A DNA stretch of 64,000 nt from contig OX393579.1 of the NCBI GenBank assembly GCA_947652605.1, forward strand, positions 40,926,970 to 40,990,969. Direction: 5' to 3'. The position numbers were made by a program, and so were the translations under genes. The notes under the pieces are model-generated. The model searched no databases, was not told the origin of the DNA, and was given only the letters and a program-made list of their open reading frames with translations. Positions 23,641 through 35,868 of the stretch are shown piece after piece. The stretch comes from Elmis aenea. Its lineage: Eukaryota > Arthropoda > Insecta > Coleoptera > Elmidae. How positions within the stretch are numbered: the stretch's first letter is position 1; every line of letters starts with the position of its first letter.

Positions 23641-24913
23641 TACTATTACGTGTCTTAAAGAGAGTTTATTTTATAGTAAGAAATTTTTGATTAAAATAAC
23701 ATATTAATACATCAGTTTACAAATATACAAAAGAATTGTACTCATTTTTGGTTATGCAAAGAGGTTGCTTCCATAGTCTACCGACATTTGATGTTTTGTT
23801 TAAAAAAACACATGAGATATTCGAGATAGTAATGATATCTGAAAAATCCTGGATATACCTACATAGGTAATTAAAAATTAAAACTCAAAATTATTTTATA
23901 ATTTATGATATTTCTTATACTAAACAATTAAGTTCACTGCCATGTGAATATCATTATTGATCTCAGCGCTCAGAACGTTAGTCAATTAAATTTTTACTTT
24001 TACGCACATATTAGGGAATGTTAAAGTCGCAATGCTAATTCCGGTGAGTTTGAGAACTTAGTCTGTTTACTTTGTAACACATGTGCGTTGCTGTTAAATT
24101 ACTTGGGTTAATGAGTTAGGAGTTGGTAGTTCAAATATTATAACACCTTACTATGCTAAAATATGCTTTACAGCTATTTTAATATCTATTACATATAAAT
24201 TTAATTGTATGCAAATTTTACCACGTCCCAAGCACTGCACTTTTAAAATGCTGTACATAAGAAAGTAGTTTATGCGGAGATTCATCACTACACACCACAG
24301 ATAAAAGAATAATCCAAACAATGGAAGCATGAAGATTATCCGGGTCAGAGAAGGGCTGGTGAGGTCATGGTGTCAGTTTAATGTAACTCAAAAGATATTA
24401 TAATTGCTAACGAAATTGCAAGTATTGGCAATAAAGTTGTTAATACAAATGTATATGGAGAAAAATAAAGCTCACCTATTTCATGTGAGATATTTTACTG
24501 CCTTGTGGTGTCTTCCCAGCATAGACGGTAAATTCGCGTTTGTGTTCAATGAAACGGGAAAACCCGAGTTTAGGAATTATTCATTTCATTTCGTTCTTGG
24601 ACGAAAAATAATAAATTCGTTATCGTTTTCATTCTTATAAACATTTCGGTTAATTTCGTTAAACGTTTTCGTTCCGTTCTCAGTCCCTGTCCACGATTGA
24701 AGAAGTGGGTTTCAAATTTATTTCCCTTGCAACGTTTTCTTCAGATTTGTACCCCTTCAACTACAATTTGTATCTTAACTAGAAAAAACACTTGGTAGGA
24801 CGATACTTTCCATCATTATGTGCAGAGCTCGACAAATCGGCCTACGAAGAGGGCATAATGAGGTTGAAGCATTGCTGGAATATATGCATTGTGCTTCGAG
24901 AAGGTCATGTTAC
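23641..24913. other. AT-rich DNA, nothing recognised
   Basis: No coding or structured feature supported. Small frames lack any domain. Confidence 0.4.
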
Positions 24914-24952
24914 ATTTTATTTTGCTACATGACTCATGTAGCAAAATAAAAT
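24914..24952. repeat. perfect 39-bp palindrome
   Basis: Arms ATTTTATTTTGCTACATGA and TCATGTAGCAAAATAAAAT are exact reverse complements around one C. Confidence 0.95.
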
Positions 24953-24961
24953 TAACTTTTA

Positions 24962-24980
24962 ACCTACAATAATTGTAGGT
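24962..24980. repeat. perfect 19-bp palindrome
   Basis: ACCTACAAT A ATTGTAGGT, ten bases after the 39-bp palindrome. Confidence 0.95.
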
Positions 24981-26683
24981 GCTAGACCGCAAATATTTAA
25001 TCCATTCTCGTATTTTAGCAAAATTATTTACTTTTTTAATTTATTTATCAAACAAGAGCCTTTTCCCATTTTACATTAAGGCTCATTAATTAGGTTTTGT
25101 AGCTGCCACATATTGTGTTCATTCGGAACGCGCAATAGAAGTTAATATTAATATAAGTAGAACTTAATATGTTTCAGTTTGTATAATATTATTAACAGTA
25201 AATAAATGTGGTTTTACAGCGAGATCATAACTTAATTGTAAAATATAACCACACGTAAAAGGCAATTTCTGAGTAGTTTGCTTTAACTAATATTACGTTA
25301 ATGTTGGGTAAATATTGTTCTTGTTGTTGCATGAAGTTGCACTAACAGTGCATGCGGGTTTCAATTGTTAAATAAACTTTAACAAAGGATTATACAGCAC
25401 ACTTATCTTACGTATTACTTGCTACGTTGTATATTGTTTTATTGTTTTATATTTCATTAAGGGGGTTAATAAAAAATATATTAGCTATTTACAAATTATT
25501 AGACATTTTGTCACTTGCGTATTACAAGAAAAACGTATTAAATTATGTGCATGTAATTTAAGTTTAAAAAAGCCGTAATTACAGGTTATATAAAAAGACA
25601 CTAAGCTTACAGCTGTTGTTTGGTTAGTAAAGCAGAGAAAATGTAAGAACGCCTTAAAAATAAAGACATTGGATGCAGGTTCTGGGTTTTATATGGTATA
25701 TCTTACTACGTTTTCATGCATGCCTTAATTTTCATTTGGTCGATTCAAGTTTTATTAATCAGATATGTACAGACTGCGCATTTTGTTAATTTGTATTTCA
25801 CTAAGCCTGCTCCTGAATGTGATTGAGCAGACCAATTTCAGAATCAACGGTTAAATTTGGTTTAGTTACAAATTTTGCACATTACCAACATTATAAAAAA
25901 AAGTGACAATATTGTGTCTAATGTATAGATTGCAGTAGAAGCGTTATCTCAGTAAATGTATAAGTGCATATACTAATTCGTAAAGTAAATGTATTCTCAA
26001 CCAATCAAATGTAACCTTTGATTAGTAAATGCATAAATTTTCACATCTGATTTAGTGAAAGTATGCACAAAATAAAACGCGACATTTTAAATGAAAACTT
26101 TTACCAGTAAATGTGTGCTTACAATATACAGGGTGCAAACTTTAACTGGAATAAATTCTGTAACTTGGGAATACAGTATATCGGTAAAACCTGCGAAAAC
26201 ACGTCGATTTTAGTTTTTCGCCGGATACATTTCAGCAGTATTGCTTTTGGGATATCTTCATCCAGAGGGGTGCAACAACCCCTAATAATTTTTTTTTAAA
26301 TGTAAGGATATGTCGAGTGGCATATCGTCGGAAAGCTCATTTACAGAGGAATACAATGCATGTTTTATTTTCGAAAAATTCCAAGAGGTTAGGTGTTGAC
26401 AAAATAAAGACTGAGGTTTAAAGTTTAACGCTATTTAATGTAAAGGTTGTTTACAATGTGCACAATTTCTATCTGTAAGCGTTCATCTGTGCATTTCTTA
26501 TCACAGTTAAACAACTTTTTGTTGCGACCTTTTAGCAGTTGAAAATCTTGCCTCTCTTCTGTCTAAGAAACTGCCAAATTTGTTAGTCTTCGCAAATCTC
26601 TTGCGTTTACGAGTTTTCTGTAAAAATTACGCTATAAATAAAAACAATCACATTTACAAACAAAATTTGTGATGTGCTTGTAT
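24981..26683. other. AT-rich DNA with one MITE-like end
   Basis: No gene recognised. ACAGGGTGCAAACTTTAACT at 26128 is another terminus of the ACAGGG type with no opposite end seen. Confidence 0.4.
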
Positions 26684-26828
26684 GCGGCGAAAAATTGTGG
26701 CGGCGAAGAATTGTAGCGGCGAAGAATTGTGTAGGCGAAGAATTGTGGGCGAAGAATTGTGGAGGCAAAGAATTGTGGGCGAAAATTGTGGGCGAAGAAC
26801 TGTGGGCGAAGAACTGTGGGCTAAGAAT
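26684..26828. repeat. minisatellite, about ten 13-18-bp units
   Basis: Consensus GCGAAGAATTGTGG with interspersed GCG, TA or AG spacers. Units drift from GCGAAAAATTGTG at the left to GCGAAGAACTGTGG at the right. The overlapping open frames on both strands here come from the repeat. Confidence 0.92.
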
Positions 26829-27802
26829 GTTCCTAGACCCGTTAGTGAGAACCGAGTAAGTACATCAAAAAAGAAAAATGTAAATTCCGTCACCTCTTAC
26901 AATGTTCGAAAAATTTGGTGCCTGCCGGTATTGAGAAAATTCAAAGTTTTATCGCAAATTATTTCACGCTCTGCTTTTTGGAGCTCAGAGAGCTGATAAC
27001 AACCCTTTCTAATTAATTTTTAGCAGCAGCAATTTTATTTTTCGACAACAGCCATAGTCATGCTCATTTCTGATGCTGAACAGAACTTTTTTTCGTTTAA
27101 ATACCTTGTACCCGAAGTAAATTGTAGTCAACGAAGGCGTTTGTACACGAAAAATTGAATTTAAACTGTCCTTGCTTAGTAAATCATAATTCGCAAATGC
27201 TCTCGAGTTAGTAAAAACTTTCGCAACTTTCATTATTAAGTAACCAACAAACAAGGTTGTAACGAAATTAAATTTGACAATTAAACCTTAAATAGCAAGT
27301 AAATAACTAAATAATATGAAGAGGTGAATTTCTTTTATTAGTAAATTCAACGCGGCCCTCGTATCAACAATAAATTTTTTAAACAAATCTTTTAAATTGC
27401 TGATTTTTTGGCTATCGCCAAATAGATCATTCACCTTTTATATTAAAGCAAATTTTTAAATCGTGAAATTCAACATCGCCAAATTATATAAAACTAATTG
27501 CTATCGAATTCTTTTTCCGACAGCCTTTGGCTATACGTGAAATTACAGTAAAATTGTAATTACAATTTGTCCAGCAGCAATAGCATGAGATTTCATAAAT
27601 GAGTGATCCGCTACAACCAATTGACCAGTCAATACATCAAATACATCACGATATGACACTGATTACTGTAACATCAAACGTGCCACGGTTTGTCATCACC
27701 GATAAATGTTTGAGCTTTTATGAAATGGTTTTCCGATTAAACGAGTACTACATACAGTTTGTTCCAAAAAGCTACAGTTCTCAGATAAACGTATCTCGAT
27801 AA
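26829..27802. other. AT-rich DNA, nothing recognised
   Basis: A plus-strand open frame at 27599-27802 has no domain and no splice context. Nothing else supported. Confidence 0.35.
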
Positions 27803-28000
27803 ATGAAGTTTAGTAGTTATCAAAAACGATGGATTTCCAAATTGTAATTATTAAAATAACTTTTTAGCCCTGTAGATGTTGAAAAAACAATGTACCCAAC
27901 GAAACATGTAGCAATAATAGTGTAATAAATTGACCTAAATAAAGCCTGTTTAAACCAGAAAAAAAACAACCCATCGTTTTTAATAGCTACTAAACTTCAT
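27803..28000. repeat. 198-bp inverted-repeat element
   Basis: Arms 27803-27832 (ATGAAGTTTAGTAGTTATCA...) and 27971-28000 are near-perfect reverse complements. The loop holds GTTG...CAACGAAAC (about 27872-27897), similar in layout to the hammerhead-like modules elsewhere. Confidence 0.75.
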
Positions 28001-28982
28001 ACAATATTGTTTTCGTCAACGAAGAATGCACTACGTCAATCATTGTTTTTTTTTTAAAGCAATTTTTCAATTACATTAAATCATATTGGTGTTCAAAAGC
28101 ATAAGACAGATGTCACTCACTTTATATAAAAGCCATTTCGCTATACAAAAATGAGTATCTCATAAACACTCTAGAGATGTTAGAATATAAATAAAAACAT
28201 CTAAGGTGATGTCAGACAGATAATGAAAGAGACAACGAAGTAAATTTTATCAGTAGGTACAATTTTATATTTCATCACAACAATTTTAATAAATGTTTCG
28301 TCAAATTGTTCTTATGAAGTCTGGTTTATAATTAAATTTACAGATATATCGAGATATTCTGAGGTCTTACGTAAGGGTGTAAAATTGTTCAACGAAGTTG
28401 CTTTTAAATTGTAAAACAATGCTTCGCATTGTGTTTTCATGAGGTAACTATTTCTTAAGAAATCTAATAATAAGTTAGTATTAAAAAAATCAAGCACTAA
28501 ATAGGTTTCACTTTACTTTTTTTTTCAAAAGGGTTTGTTTAAAGAACATTGGACCAAACAATAATTGTTTTTTAGTGGAATTTGTTAAGTAATTTTGTAA
28601 ACTTTAAGAGGCCTTTTCAAAGTCAAAAAATACATCGTATCAAACTTTTTTAACTCGCTTTGTCTTCGTTCTCGGAATGTTTTGTTCTTTAAATGTGCAC
28701 TTGGTAAAAAGTTTTTTATAATTACGACTGTTCTGTAACAAAAATAGCCTACCACTATCGGATAAACAAAAAACGACAATAAAGTTTTAACTTGATTGTA
28801 GCATGAAGCATTTTTCATTTAACAATAATTCTTAAGACATACCTATAAGTGTTATAGAAATTATTAATGTGATAAAGTTTTTCATAAAACCATTTTTTTT
28901 TTGTGCTATCACATACTTTTTGCTTCATATTGCAAATCTATTAATATTTCCATATACTGACTAAACGCTTTCTGTAACTTAC

Positions 28983-29410
28983 ACAGGGTGGTCTACATGG
29001 AAGGGCCACTATTGGGATCTCGTAAACGGTAACAGCTACAAAGAATTTTAAATTGTACAAATTTCTGAGACCTCTTCAGTGATGCTTTAATGTTTTAAAA
29101 AAGTTTCATGGCACGCTAGATAATAAACAAAAATGAAAATGGGCTTTTTTTTAAATCGTTAATAACCCGGTTATACTTGATGGTACAAAAATATTTTTGG
29201 GGAAAAAGTTGTACATTTTTTAGATACTGTAAGATGAAAACCTATTGTTTAAATTCATGGCACTCTATAGTTTCATAGGAACTTGTTGATGAATTTTATT
29301 TGTTTTGAGACTAAATATCAAAATAAATATATTAAAAAAATATATTGAATAAATATATTAAATAAATATATTATTGAAAATAGGAAAAAAATGCTTTGTT
29401 ATGAAGTCAC
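28983..29410. repeat. MITE copy, left part (pair with 15380-15843)
   Basis: It begins CAGGGTGGTCTACATGGAAG, with subterminal GGGATCTCGTAAACGGTAAC at 29013. The body then matches 15392-15470. A short AT-rich tandem (AAATAAATATATT) lies at about 29325-29380. The right end is missing. Confidence 0.65.
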
Positions 29411-29907
29411 CGCCAACAAAAATTTTTATTTAAAAAAATGCAACTTTTGATACAAAAATTAAGTTTTGTATTAACTCTGTAGTGAAGAGAACTCGGAATC
29501 ACATTCCGGGTGTTCTAGTCTAGAGGAAACTATTTGTTACTACCACTCCTTTATTTTAAGAGATAAAGCTTTAATGTTCTATTACAAAATGGGTAGTAGA
29601 TCGTAAAACTTATTAAAAGTATAAAATGATTTTTTTCTACGACCACTAATGTAAATTACTCTTACCGTTCAGCCTGCATGCATAATAAGTGGGTCCTTAC
29701 GCACAGTAAGCAAAAAGCACAGTTTTTTTTTTTAAAGAAATGATCAAAGTAGACTCACGTCAAACACTTCCTGCATGTCTAGTAAGTGAGTTATAACGCA
29801 CGGTAAGCCAAACGCACACTTGTTTAGAATTTTCAAAGTAGGCTTATGTCAAAATTGACAAGACAACGTAGTTACACGTGTATATTAGTCAAAAAGCCGG
29901 TAAAATT

Positions 29908-30033
29908 GTAGGTATTATGTGACCGTAGAAAAAGTAAGCTACATAACACGAGTTGTAAAGCAATTACGCGGCTTCGTGCGCAGCTTTTTCACACGTGCGT
30001 AATATGCTTTTCACAACTCTTGTTATGTAATAT
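29908..30033. repeat. dispersed repeat, copy 2
   Basis: Shorter counterpart of 23491-23640; it lacks the central GC-rich segment of that copy. Confidence 0.7.
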
Positions 30034-30035
30034 AT

Positions 30036-30280
30036 CGGGTGATCAACAATGATTGATGCCCGCTAACTTCAGACCGAAAATAAAATAACCAAGTTTTAGT
30101 TCGTATCTCAGTGTAAAACTAGGATATCAGTGGCGTAGTATTAATTTCGTTTTCTGTGACGTTCAGGTTGACCTGTTATTTTGTGTGTGGTTTTGCTACG
30201 TCACTGGTTTTCCCCTGGGTAACCATCTGTCCGAATAAAGTTCCTAACACCCTTGGCATCAGTCATTTTCGATCACCCAA
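30036..30280. mobile_element. 245-bp MITE, CGGGTGATC termini
   Basis: Left CGGGTGATCAACAATGATTG and right CAGTCATTTTCGATCACCCA are imperfect inverted repeats. The interior contains GTGGCGTAG/CTACGTCAC. No ORF. Target duplication unclear. Confidence 0.65.
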
Positions 30281-31249
30281 CAGTACTATTATTGGTTACT
30301 AGCGAATCCTTAGATATTTTGTAATAGGTACCAAAACTGTGTTTCTTAAAATAAAGAAGTTACAGGAGTAGGAAGTCCTTACAGGGACATCCTACACATG
30401 ATTTCAAAATACTAATAAAATATTTTAAGTACGAGACATTCGCGCTCAAAACTGTAGATCACGGCGTATCGTGAACAGTCTAATAATTCATAAAATAAAA
30501 GTAACGTAAGCTTTACAAACTTGAGCTTTAAATCTTTTGAAACTTGTGAAATGATGTGATAAATTGCTTTGGTTACTCGAGAAAAATAATTACCTTAGCC
30601 TTCAGTAAACTGGTTTCGTAAAGAAAGTAAAAGTACCGCTCATAATGTAATTATATTAACGAGATTTATTGAGGCATAAACGTCGCTTGTTCTATTTATG
30701 TGACTTTTTGCCAACAAAATATTCTTTTAACGTCTGAGGCTTGTGACTACTAAACGGAGTCGCAATTGAAATTTATCAAAACAACTTTTAGTCCACATAC
30801 ATTAGTATTAACTGCCTGGCTGGAAAATATTATTTGATAAAACAGCCTTTTAAATAATATGGATACAATTTATTTGTGTAATGGGTTGTAAAAGAAGCTT
30901 TTAAATAAAATTACAAAAAACGCTTATGTTTACGTGTACACGTACCAACATTATTCGAAAAAGAAAATCAGCAAAAATTACAATGCATAGATTGAAATAT
31001 GAGTTCTAGGGTTTTAAGATAATTAGCTCCTAAACAATAAGTCCCCGGACATACCCCCCGTTATAACACTCGGAAGAAAATCCCCTCTTTAAAATATCTC
31101 TGTTTAAAAAACTTCTCGAAGATTAACCTCTCGTAAAAAAAAAACTTTTTAAACAAAACAACAACAATGGACACAAAAACATATTTGACAAAATAAAAAA
31201 TTTACAAAAATGTATAAAACAATAAAATACAGATGATTACAGTTAAAAT

Positions 31250-31392
31250 CCGGGTTGGCCCGATTTAAATCATGATTTAAATTACCTGATTTTTTAAAAT
31301 TATGATTTAAATCAAACTTTTTTTTCACGATTTAACGTCACACGTCACATATAAATTAAATGCACGTTTTACTTCCACCCGCTTAAACAACT
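31250..31392. repeat. second copy of the 16518-18096 hAT end, empty piggyBac site
   Basis: Reverse-orientation match to 17970-18090 plus the bases just left of the piggyBac insertion. Here GTTTAAGCGGG reads through with one TTAA (31383-31386), the unoccupied target. Confidence 0.85.
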
Positions 31393-31998
31393 GCTAGTAA
31401 AATATGCCAGAACTATTGCAAATTGGCTTCTTATAGAACGGGGAGAAATAAAGTCTCTTCAGAATTTTCTGGAGACGCATTCCGGTTGATTTGCTTTGTA
31501 AATTTTCAGTAATAATATAACAAGTGCATTGAAAATTATCGATAATTTTTGGTAAATATGCACGAGTGCACGAAGTGCACGAGTGATTTTTCTGATTCAA
31601 CTTGCATGAGTGAAGATTTGTCAAAAATTATAGATTATTTGCAATGCACGAGTTATATTTTGTCAGAAAATTTCCTTCACCTAACCTATCTGTTAAATTA
31701 AAATGTTGTTTAATTTAGATAAATTAAAGTATACCTACTACTTACTGCGATTGTTATTATTAATAGATCATTTATAACTAATTTTTAATTCAAGAATTAT
31801 ATTTTAATAAAAATTAATGAACCAAATAGTATTTAGGTACATACATAATCTGTTATGTCAAATTTTACAAGTACTGTCAGAGTGGTGTGTCAGGGTTTTG
31901 GTTTAATCTATATTAAAGTAACGTTATTGGTCGCCGACATCTGTCAAAAAATTATCAAGACCAAAATACCTTATTCCCTCTCAAAATTTATATTTTCC

Positions 31999-32129
31999 AC
32001 CAATCAAAAACTCAGATTTCTTAGAAACGACCAATAAACGCATGAAAATCTGTTAATTGCGAAAAGTAAATTATCAGTGTATGATTAAGTTTATTGGCCG
32101 TTTAAAGGAAATCTGAGTTTGTTATTGGT
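31999..32129. repeat. 131-bp inverted repeat
   Basis: Arms 31999-32040 and 32089-32129 both contain CTCAGATTT/AAATCTGAG and CCAATAAAC/GTTTATTGG. A small foldback MITE or the ends of a larger one. Confidence 0.65.
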
Positions 32130-32181
32130 CGAAAACGCAAATTTGACGGGTGAAGGGAATTTTCAGTTATAATATATTAAG

Positions 32182-32362
32182 GGAACATTATTTTGCCGGT
32201 AAAATTATTGACAAAAGTTTGTTACTTTGGTAACATGCTGAGACAAAAGACATGACAAAATCCTGAGCCGAAGGCGAAGGATTTGGTCATTCATTTTGTC
32301 GAGGGATGTTACCTATAAGTAACTAACTTGAGTTAAAATTTTTCCTTGCAAAATAATGTTCC
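32182..32362. repeat. 181-bp inverted repeat, GGAACATTATTTTGC ends
   Basis: GGAACATTATTTTGC at the left and GCAAAATAATGTTCC at the right are exact reverse complements. Further inside, GTTACTTTGGTAAC and GTTACC..TAAGTAAC also pair. Lies next to the short Crypton-like ORF. Confidence 0.75.
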
Positions 32363-32436
32363 GAAATATATTTGATTAGACTATTTCCCAAATAAGATAC
32401 CAAAAATAATTAGATACAATTTTCGTTTATTATTTG

Positions 32437-32613
32437 TTAACATTTTCGATAGCGTACTAACCTCTGTAGCGCATTTAAATCGTAACTCCTTTCCTTGCAA
32501 AATTTTTCAAATTGTTTCCAAATTGACGTTTTGGATGCAACAGTATTTTTGGGAGTTATATTTGCAACAGTTTTTTGTATTTCTTCTATGGAAGTTATTC
32601 CAAAACGGCTCAT
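32437..32613 (-). pseudogene. short ORF resembling the N-terminus of a Crypton-like tyrosine recombinase
   Basis: ATG at 32613-32611 opens 58 codons on the minus strand, ending at 32437-32439. It reads MSRFGITSIEEIQK, then TPKNTVASKTSIWKQFEKFC and ERSYDLNALQ. The pattern of NT..SK.SIWKQF..FC.ER resembles the DNA-binding N-terminal region of Crypton/DUF3504-type tyrosine recombinases found as repeats in many animals. The catalytic region is absent, so this is a truncated copy or a MITE-borne leftover. Flanking inverted repeats (32182-32362, 32715-32738) may belong to the same unit. The family is a guess from memory. Confidence 0.4.
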
Positions 32614-32714
32614 CTTAAATATATTTTACAACTGTCAAACATCTGTAAACAAACAACCAGGTTGCTAAGGATATAATTGACATGACAACGGCATGTTTTC
32701 GCTATTTTGGAGGT

Positions 32715-32738
32715 GAAAAAAGCCCTAGGGCTTTTTTC
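32715..32738. repeat. perfect 24-bp palindrome
   Basis: GAAAAAAGCCCT followed by its exact reverse complement AGGGCTTTTTTC. Confidence 0.95.
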
Positions 32739-33242
32739 GCTTAAAAATGAACGTGATTGGTCAAAACATTAAGGCGTGACTATAATTTGACTAAAGTGAT
32801 TGGTTTCTATGACCATGAGGGGAATAGTCATAATAATTTTTAATTTTAGGGTCAATAAGATCGTACATAGTCTTGCTGGAAGAAATCTAGATTGTGACGT
32901 CTAGTTCAATACCCAGCTTTCTGCCGTTAACAGTTTTGAAATGTTCTTTAGAATAAAACACCAGGAAATCTTATGACATCATACGCTTTGATGACCTATC
33001 TATCGCATAGGAGATTTCGCACCCAAACATACACTAGTACCAAAATCATTTAAAAATCACTTAATGAATAAAATAACGTGTTATTCTCAACCTTTCAATG
33101 GTGATGTGCAGCATTAGTCATTTGTTCTTAGTTAATCCAAATTTTAAGTGATTTTTGCTTAAGCCCATGTACCTATTGGTTTTAGTGGCTAAACTTGTAC
33201 CATGGTGACACTATAGATGCCGTAGCATCAAATGTCGTAGAG

Positions 33243-33507
33243 CAGTGGTTCTTAACCTCTTAGTAGTCGCGGCCTCCTAAATATCCTAAAATATTTTCGC
33301 GCCCCCCTAGTTTGTATTAACAAAAATATTACGATTTATTTCAAGAGATATCTCTCCGATGGTTCGATTAAAGTAAGTAGCAAAAAATATTTTTTTTAAG
33401 AATTCAATATTTTAAAAAGTAAAAGCGTTTTATAAATTCTTCTCGGCCTTCCTTAAAATCTCTCACGTTCCCCCAGAAGGACGCGGCCCCCCGGTTAAGA
33501 ATCGCTG
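33243..33507. mobile_element. hAT MITE, CAGTGGTTCT termini
   Basis: CAGTGGTTCTTAACC and GGTTAAGAATCGCTG are inverted repeats with a perfect 8-bp duplication TCGTAGAG (33235-33242, 33508-33515). 265 bp, non-coding. A truncated second copy follows at 33623. Confidence 0.92.
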
Positions 33508-33558
33508 TCGTAGAGTGCTTGTCTGAACAGCTTGATGTCATGACGCCAGAGCCGTAAG

Positions 33559-34310
33559 GCCTCGTTTACCTGGTGACACTAGCGTCGTGACACTAGATGC
33601 CGTGTCATCAAATGTCGTAGAGCAGTGGTTCTTAACCTTTTAGTAGTCGCGGCCTCATAAATATCCTAAAATATTTTCGCGGCCCCCTAGTTTGTAGTAA
33701 CAAAAATATTACGATTTCGTGGCATCAAATGTTGTCGTCTGAATAGCCTGATGTCGCGAAGCCACGATGTCATGACGCTAGTGCCGTGACACTGACATCA
33801 ACTGCCAACTTTTAATAATAAAAATGCGGTACTTGACCATACTTTTATATTTTGATAGCACGTATTTGTCATAATAGACAAATAATATACATTTGTTTGT
33901 CATCGATTTCCAATTTATCATGTCCTCAATAAATTATCTAACGTTTTTAGAGCATTATTAACATATTCCTTGTTTATGGGACAAATCTGTTCCCAAATAT
34001 AGCGACTTCTAAATAATTAGTTGCTCTATAGTCTACACTCTACATCTACATAGTCTACAACATTCGTTGCTACAGTTACAAGTGTGGCCATTTTTATTTT
34101 GATGTCGCGACACTCAAACACATCATTTTGCGTGTGTACACGCAGTGCCGCGACACCGAATGTCAAGCGATGTCGTGACATTTGATGTCGCGACGCTAGT
34201 TACCGTGTGAACTACTCTTTACGTGTGAACACCTAGTTTCGCGACACCATATCTCAAGCGATGTCATGACATTAAAAGTTACGACGCTAGTGACACCATG
34301 TGAACGAGGC
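33559..34310. mobile_element. Harbinger-like MITE related to 7455-7906
   Basis: Left GCCTCGTTTACCTGGTGACA and right TGTCACCATGTGAACGAGGC (allowing mismatches) are inverted repeats, followed inward by repeated GATGTCGTGACA-type motifs. The interior 33890-34030 matches the middle of the 7455-7906 element (TTGTCATCGATTTCCAATTT). The copy is disturbed by the duplication carrying a hAT fragment. Confidence 0.65.
33623..33717. repeat. truncated second copy of the hAT MITE
   Basis: Same left 95 bp as 33243-33337 and preceded by the same flank (GATGCCGT.TCATCAAATGT then CGTAGAG). It therefore arose by duplication of an already occupied site, not by a fresh insertion. Confidence 0.8.
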
Positions 34311-35331
34311 TGTAACGTTAATTTTATAAAGCAGTTTTTTTTTTTTTTAATTGAAAGAGACCACATTAGTATTTTTAGGCCATGTAAACTCTAAATTGAT
34401 TGTGAATGGGATTGAGTTCACCCACCAATGTACAAAAAGACACGCTGGACAAAATGAAACACACCATAATCAAATTCAAACGTACTTTTTTGTAAAGTTG
34501 TTTAAAACCACTCATTTGGGATTAATTTAAAATTCGTAGTATACCCTAAAGAGTCTTATTTGTTAATTTTCAGGCTTGCTTCAAAAGTTTTTTTAATACA
34601 AAAATCAAATCAAGGGAATTTTTCATTTTATAATAGGAGCAGCTCTATTTGTTTCATCAGCAATAAAATTGATATTTGACATATTTCTGGAACATTTTAA
34701 TTCACGGTGATGTGACACATAAACTTTCACAATGTACATTTTTATAGCGCATCTAGTTTAGAGATTGCCGCTGCAATTCGCTATGGGCGTACAAATACTA
34801 TGTAAAACGCCGAGTCTCTGGGGTTTCATTATTTTTGTGGAACACTTTGAGTTTCATTTTATCGAGTGACGTTTTTTGTTCAGCTTTGCAACAGGAGCCG
34901 TCGCATTTTTTTTACCTTTTAGTTTGCTTAATTAAATTTCCGTCATGTACAAAGCTTGGAAAAAATCTGCTAAAATATTTTCTCAAACTCTTAATTGCAT
35001 GGATTTCCATAAAAAAATTCAAAACAGTCTATTCGCTTTGATACACAAGGAATATTACATTTTTTTCTTATCATTTTTAGTAATCGTCGAGAATAATAAA
35101 ATATAAATAAGAGAATTTTTATCTGTGCGAGGGCAAACATTTGTTTTATCTGAACAACTACGGTACTCACAAACATTGAATCACAGAACGTCGTTCAAAT
35201 AAGACGCGACAATATGAAAATTGCAATAAAGTATAAGCATTGATATACCTGTACAGGGTTAGAAAAAAAAAACCTAGAACGATCTATTATCTTATAGCTA
35301 TTTCTATAACCGTTACTGCTACGCTACTTAT
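34311..35331. other. AT-rich DNA, nothing recognised
   Basis: No supported gene. Poly-T and short AT runs only. Confidence 0.35.
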
Positions 35332-35868
35332 ACAGGGTTCTCGTTTTTCGAGGGCCACTATGGGAAAAAGGGACAAAGACAATTATTTACCATGCCGATT
35401 GGGATTTGTTTCAAATAAAATATTTGTTTTTGCCCTTTTTAACAACAATTGTTTCAAAAAAGTGCCAAGTGTTACACATTGTCGACGTCAGAAAAAAATC
35501 CTCTACAAATTGGCGTTAAAATCAGATATAGCGTCCATAAGAAAAAATTGACCTGATGATGGTTTTAAAAAAACGAAACGTCGCACAGAAAATATAATTG
35601 GGGAATTTGATTCCTTGCAAAAAGTGGTCATAAAAATGTTTGTACAAAAATGAAATTTGACATCAAATGAAAAAGTTACGGGCAAAAAACAAAAATCCAC
35701 TTTTTTACTTTTTTCCCTATATCTCAAAAACTAAAAGAGCTAGATAAGTTCTGTTTGCGTTAAATTATTAAGCACCTGAATATACAACTTTGCCCTAATT
35801 TAACCGAAGTCGTAACTCTTACCGTTTACGAGATCCCCATAGTGGCCCTCGAAAAACGAGAACCCTGT
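35332..35868. mobile_element. 537-bp MITE, TA target, 35-bp inverted ends
   Basis: ACAGGGTTCTCGTTTTTCGA at the left is the exact complement of the right end, and the match continues through GGGCCACTATGGG. TA lies outside both ends. The right half is shared with 586-897. It contains CTGATGA (35553-35559), a short U/A stem and GAAAC (35575-35579). The subterminal GGATC core is at about 35830. Confidence 0.9.

Noticed and set aside
26654..26996. Overlapping open frames on both strands with repeated motifs
   Set aside because: Produced by the minisatellite; a repeat unit free of stops opens several frames at once.
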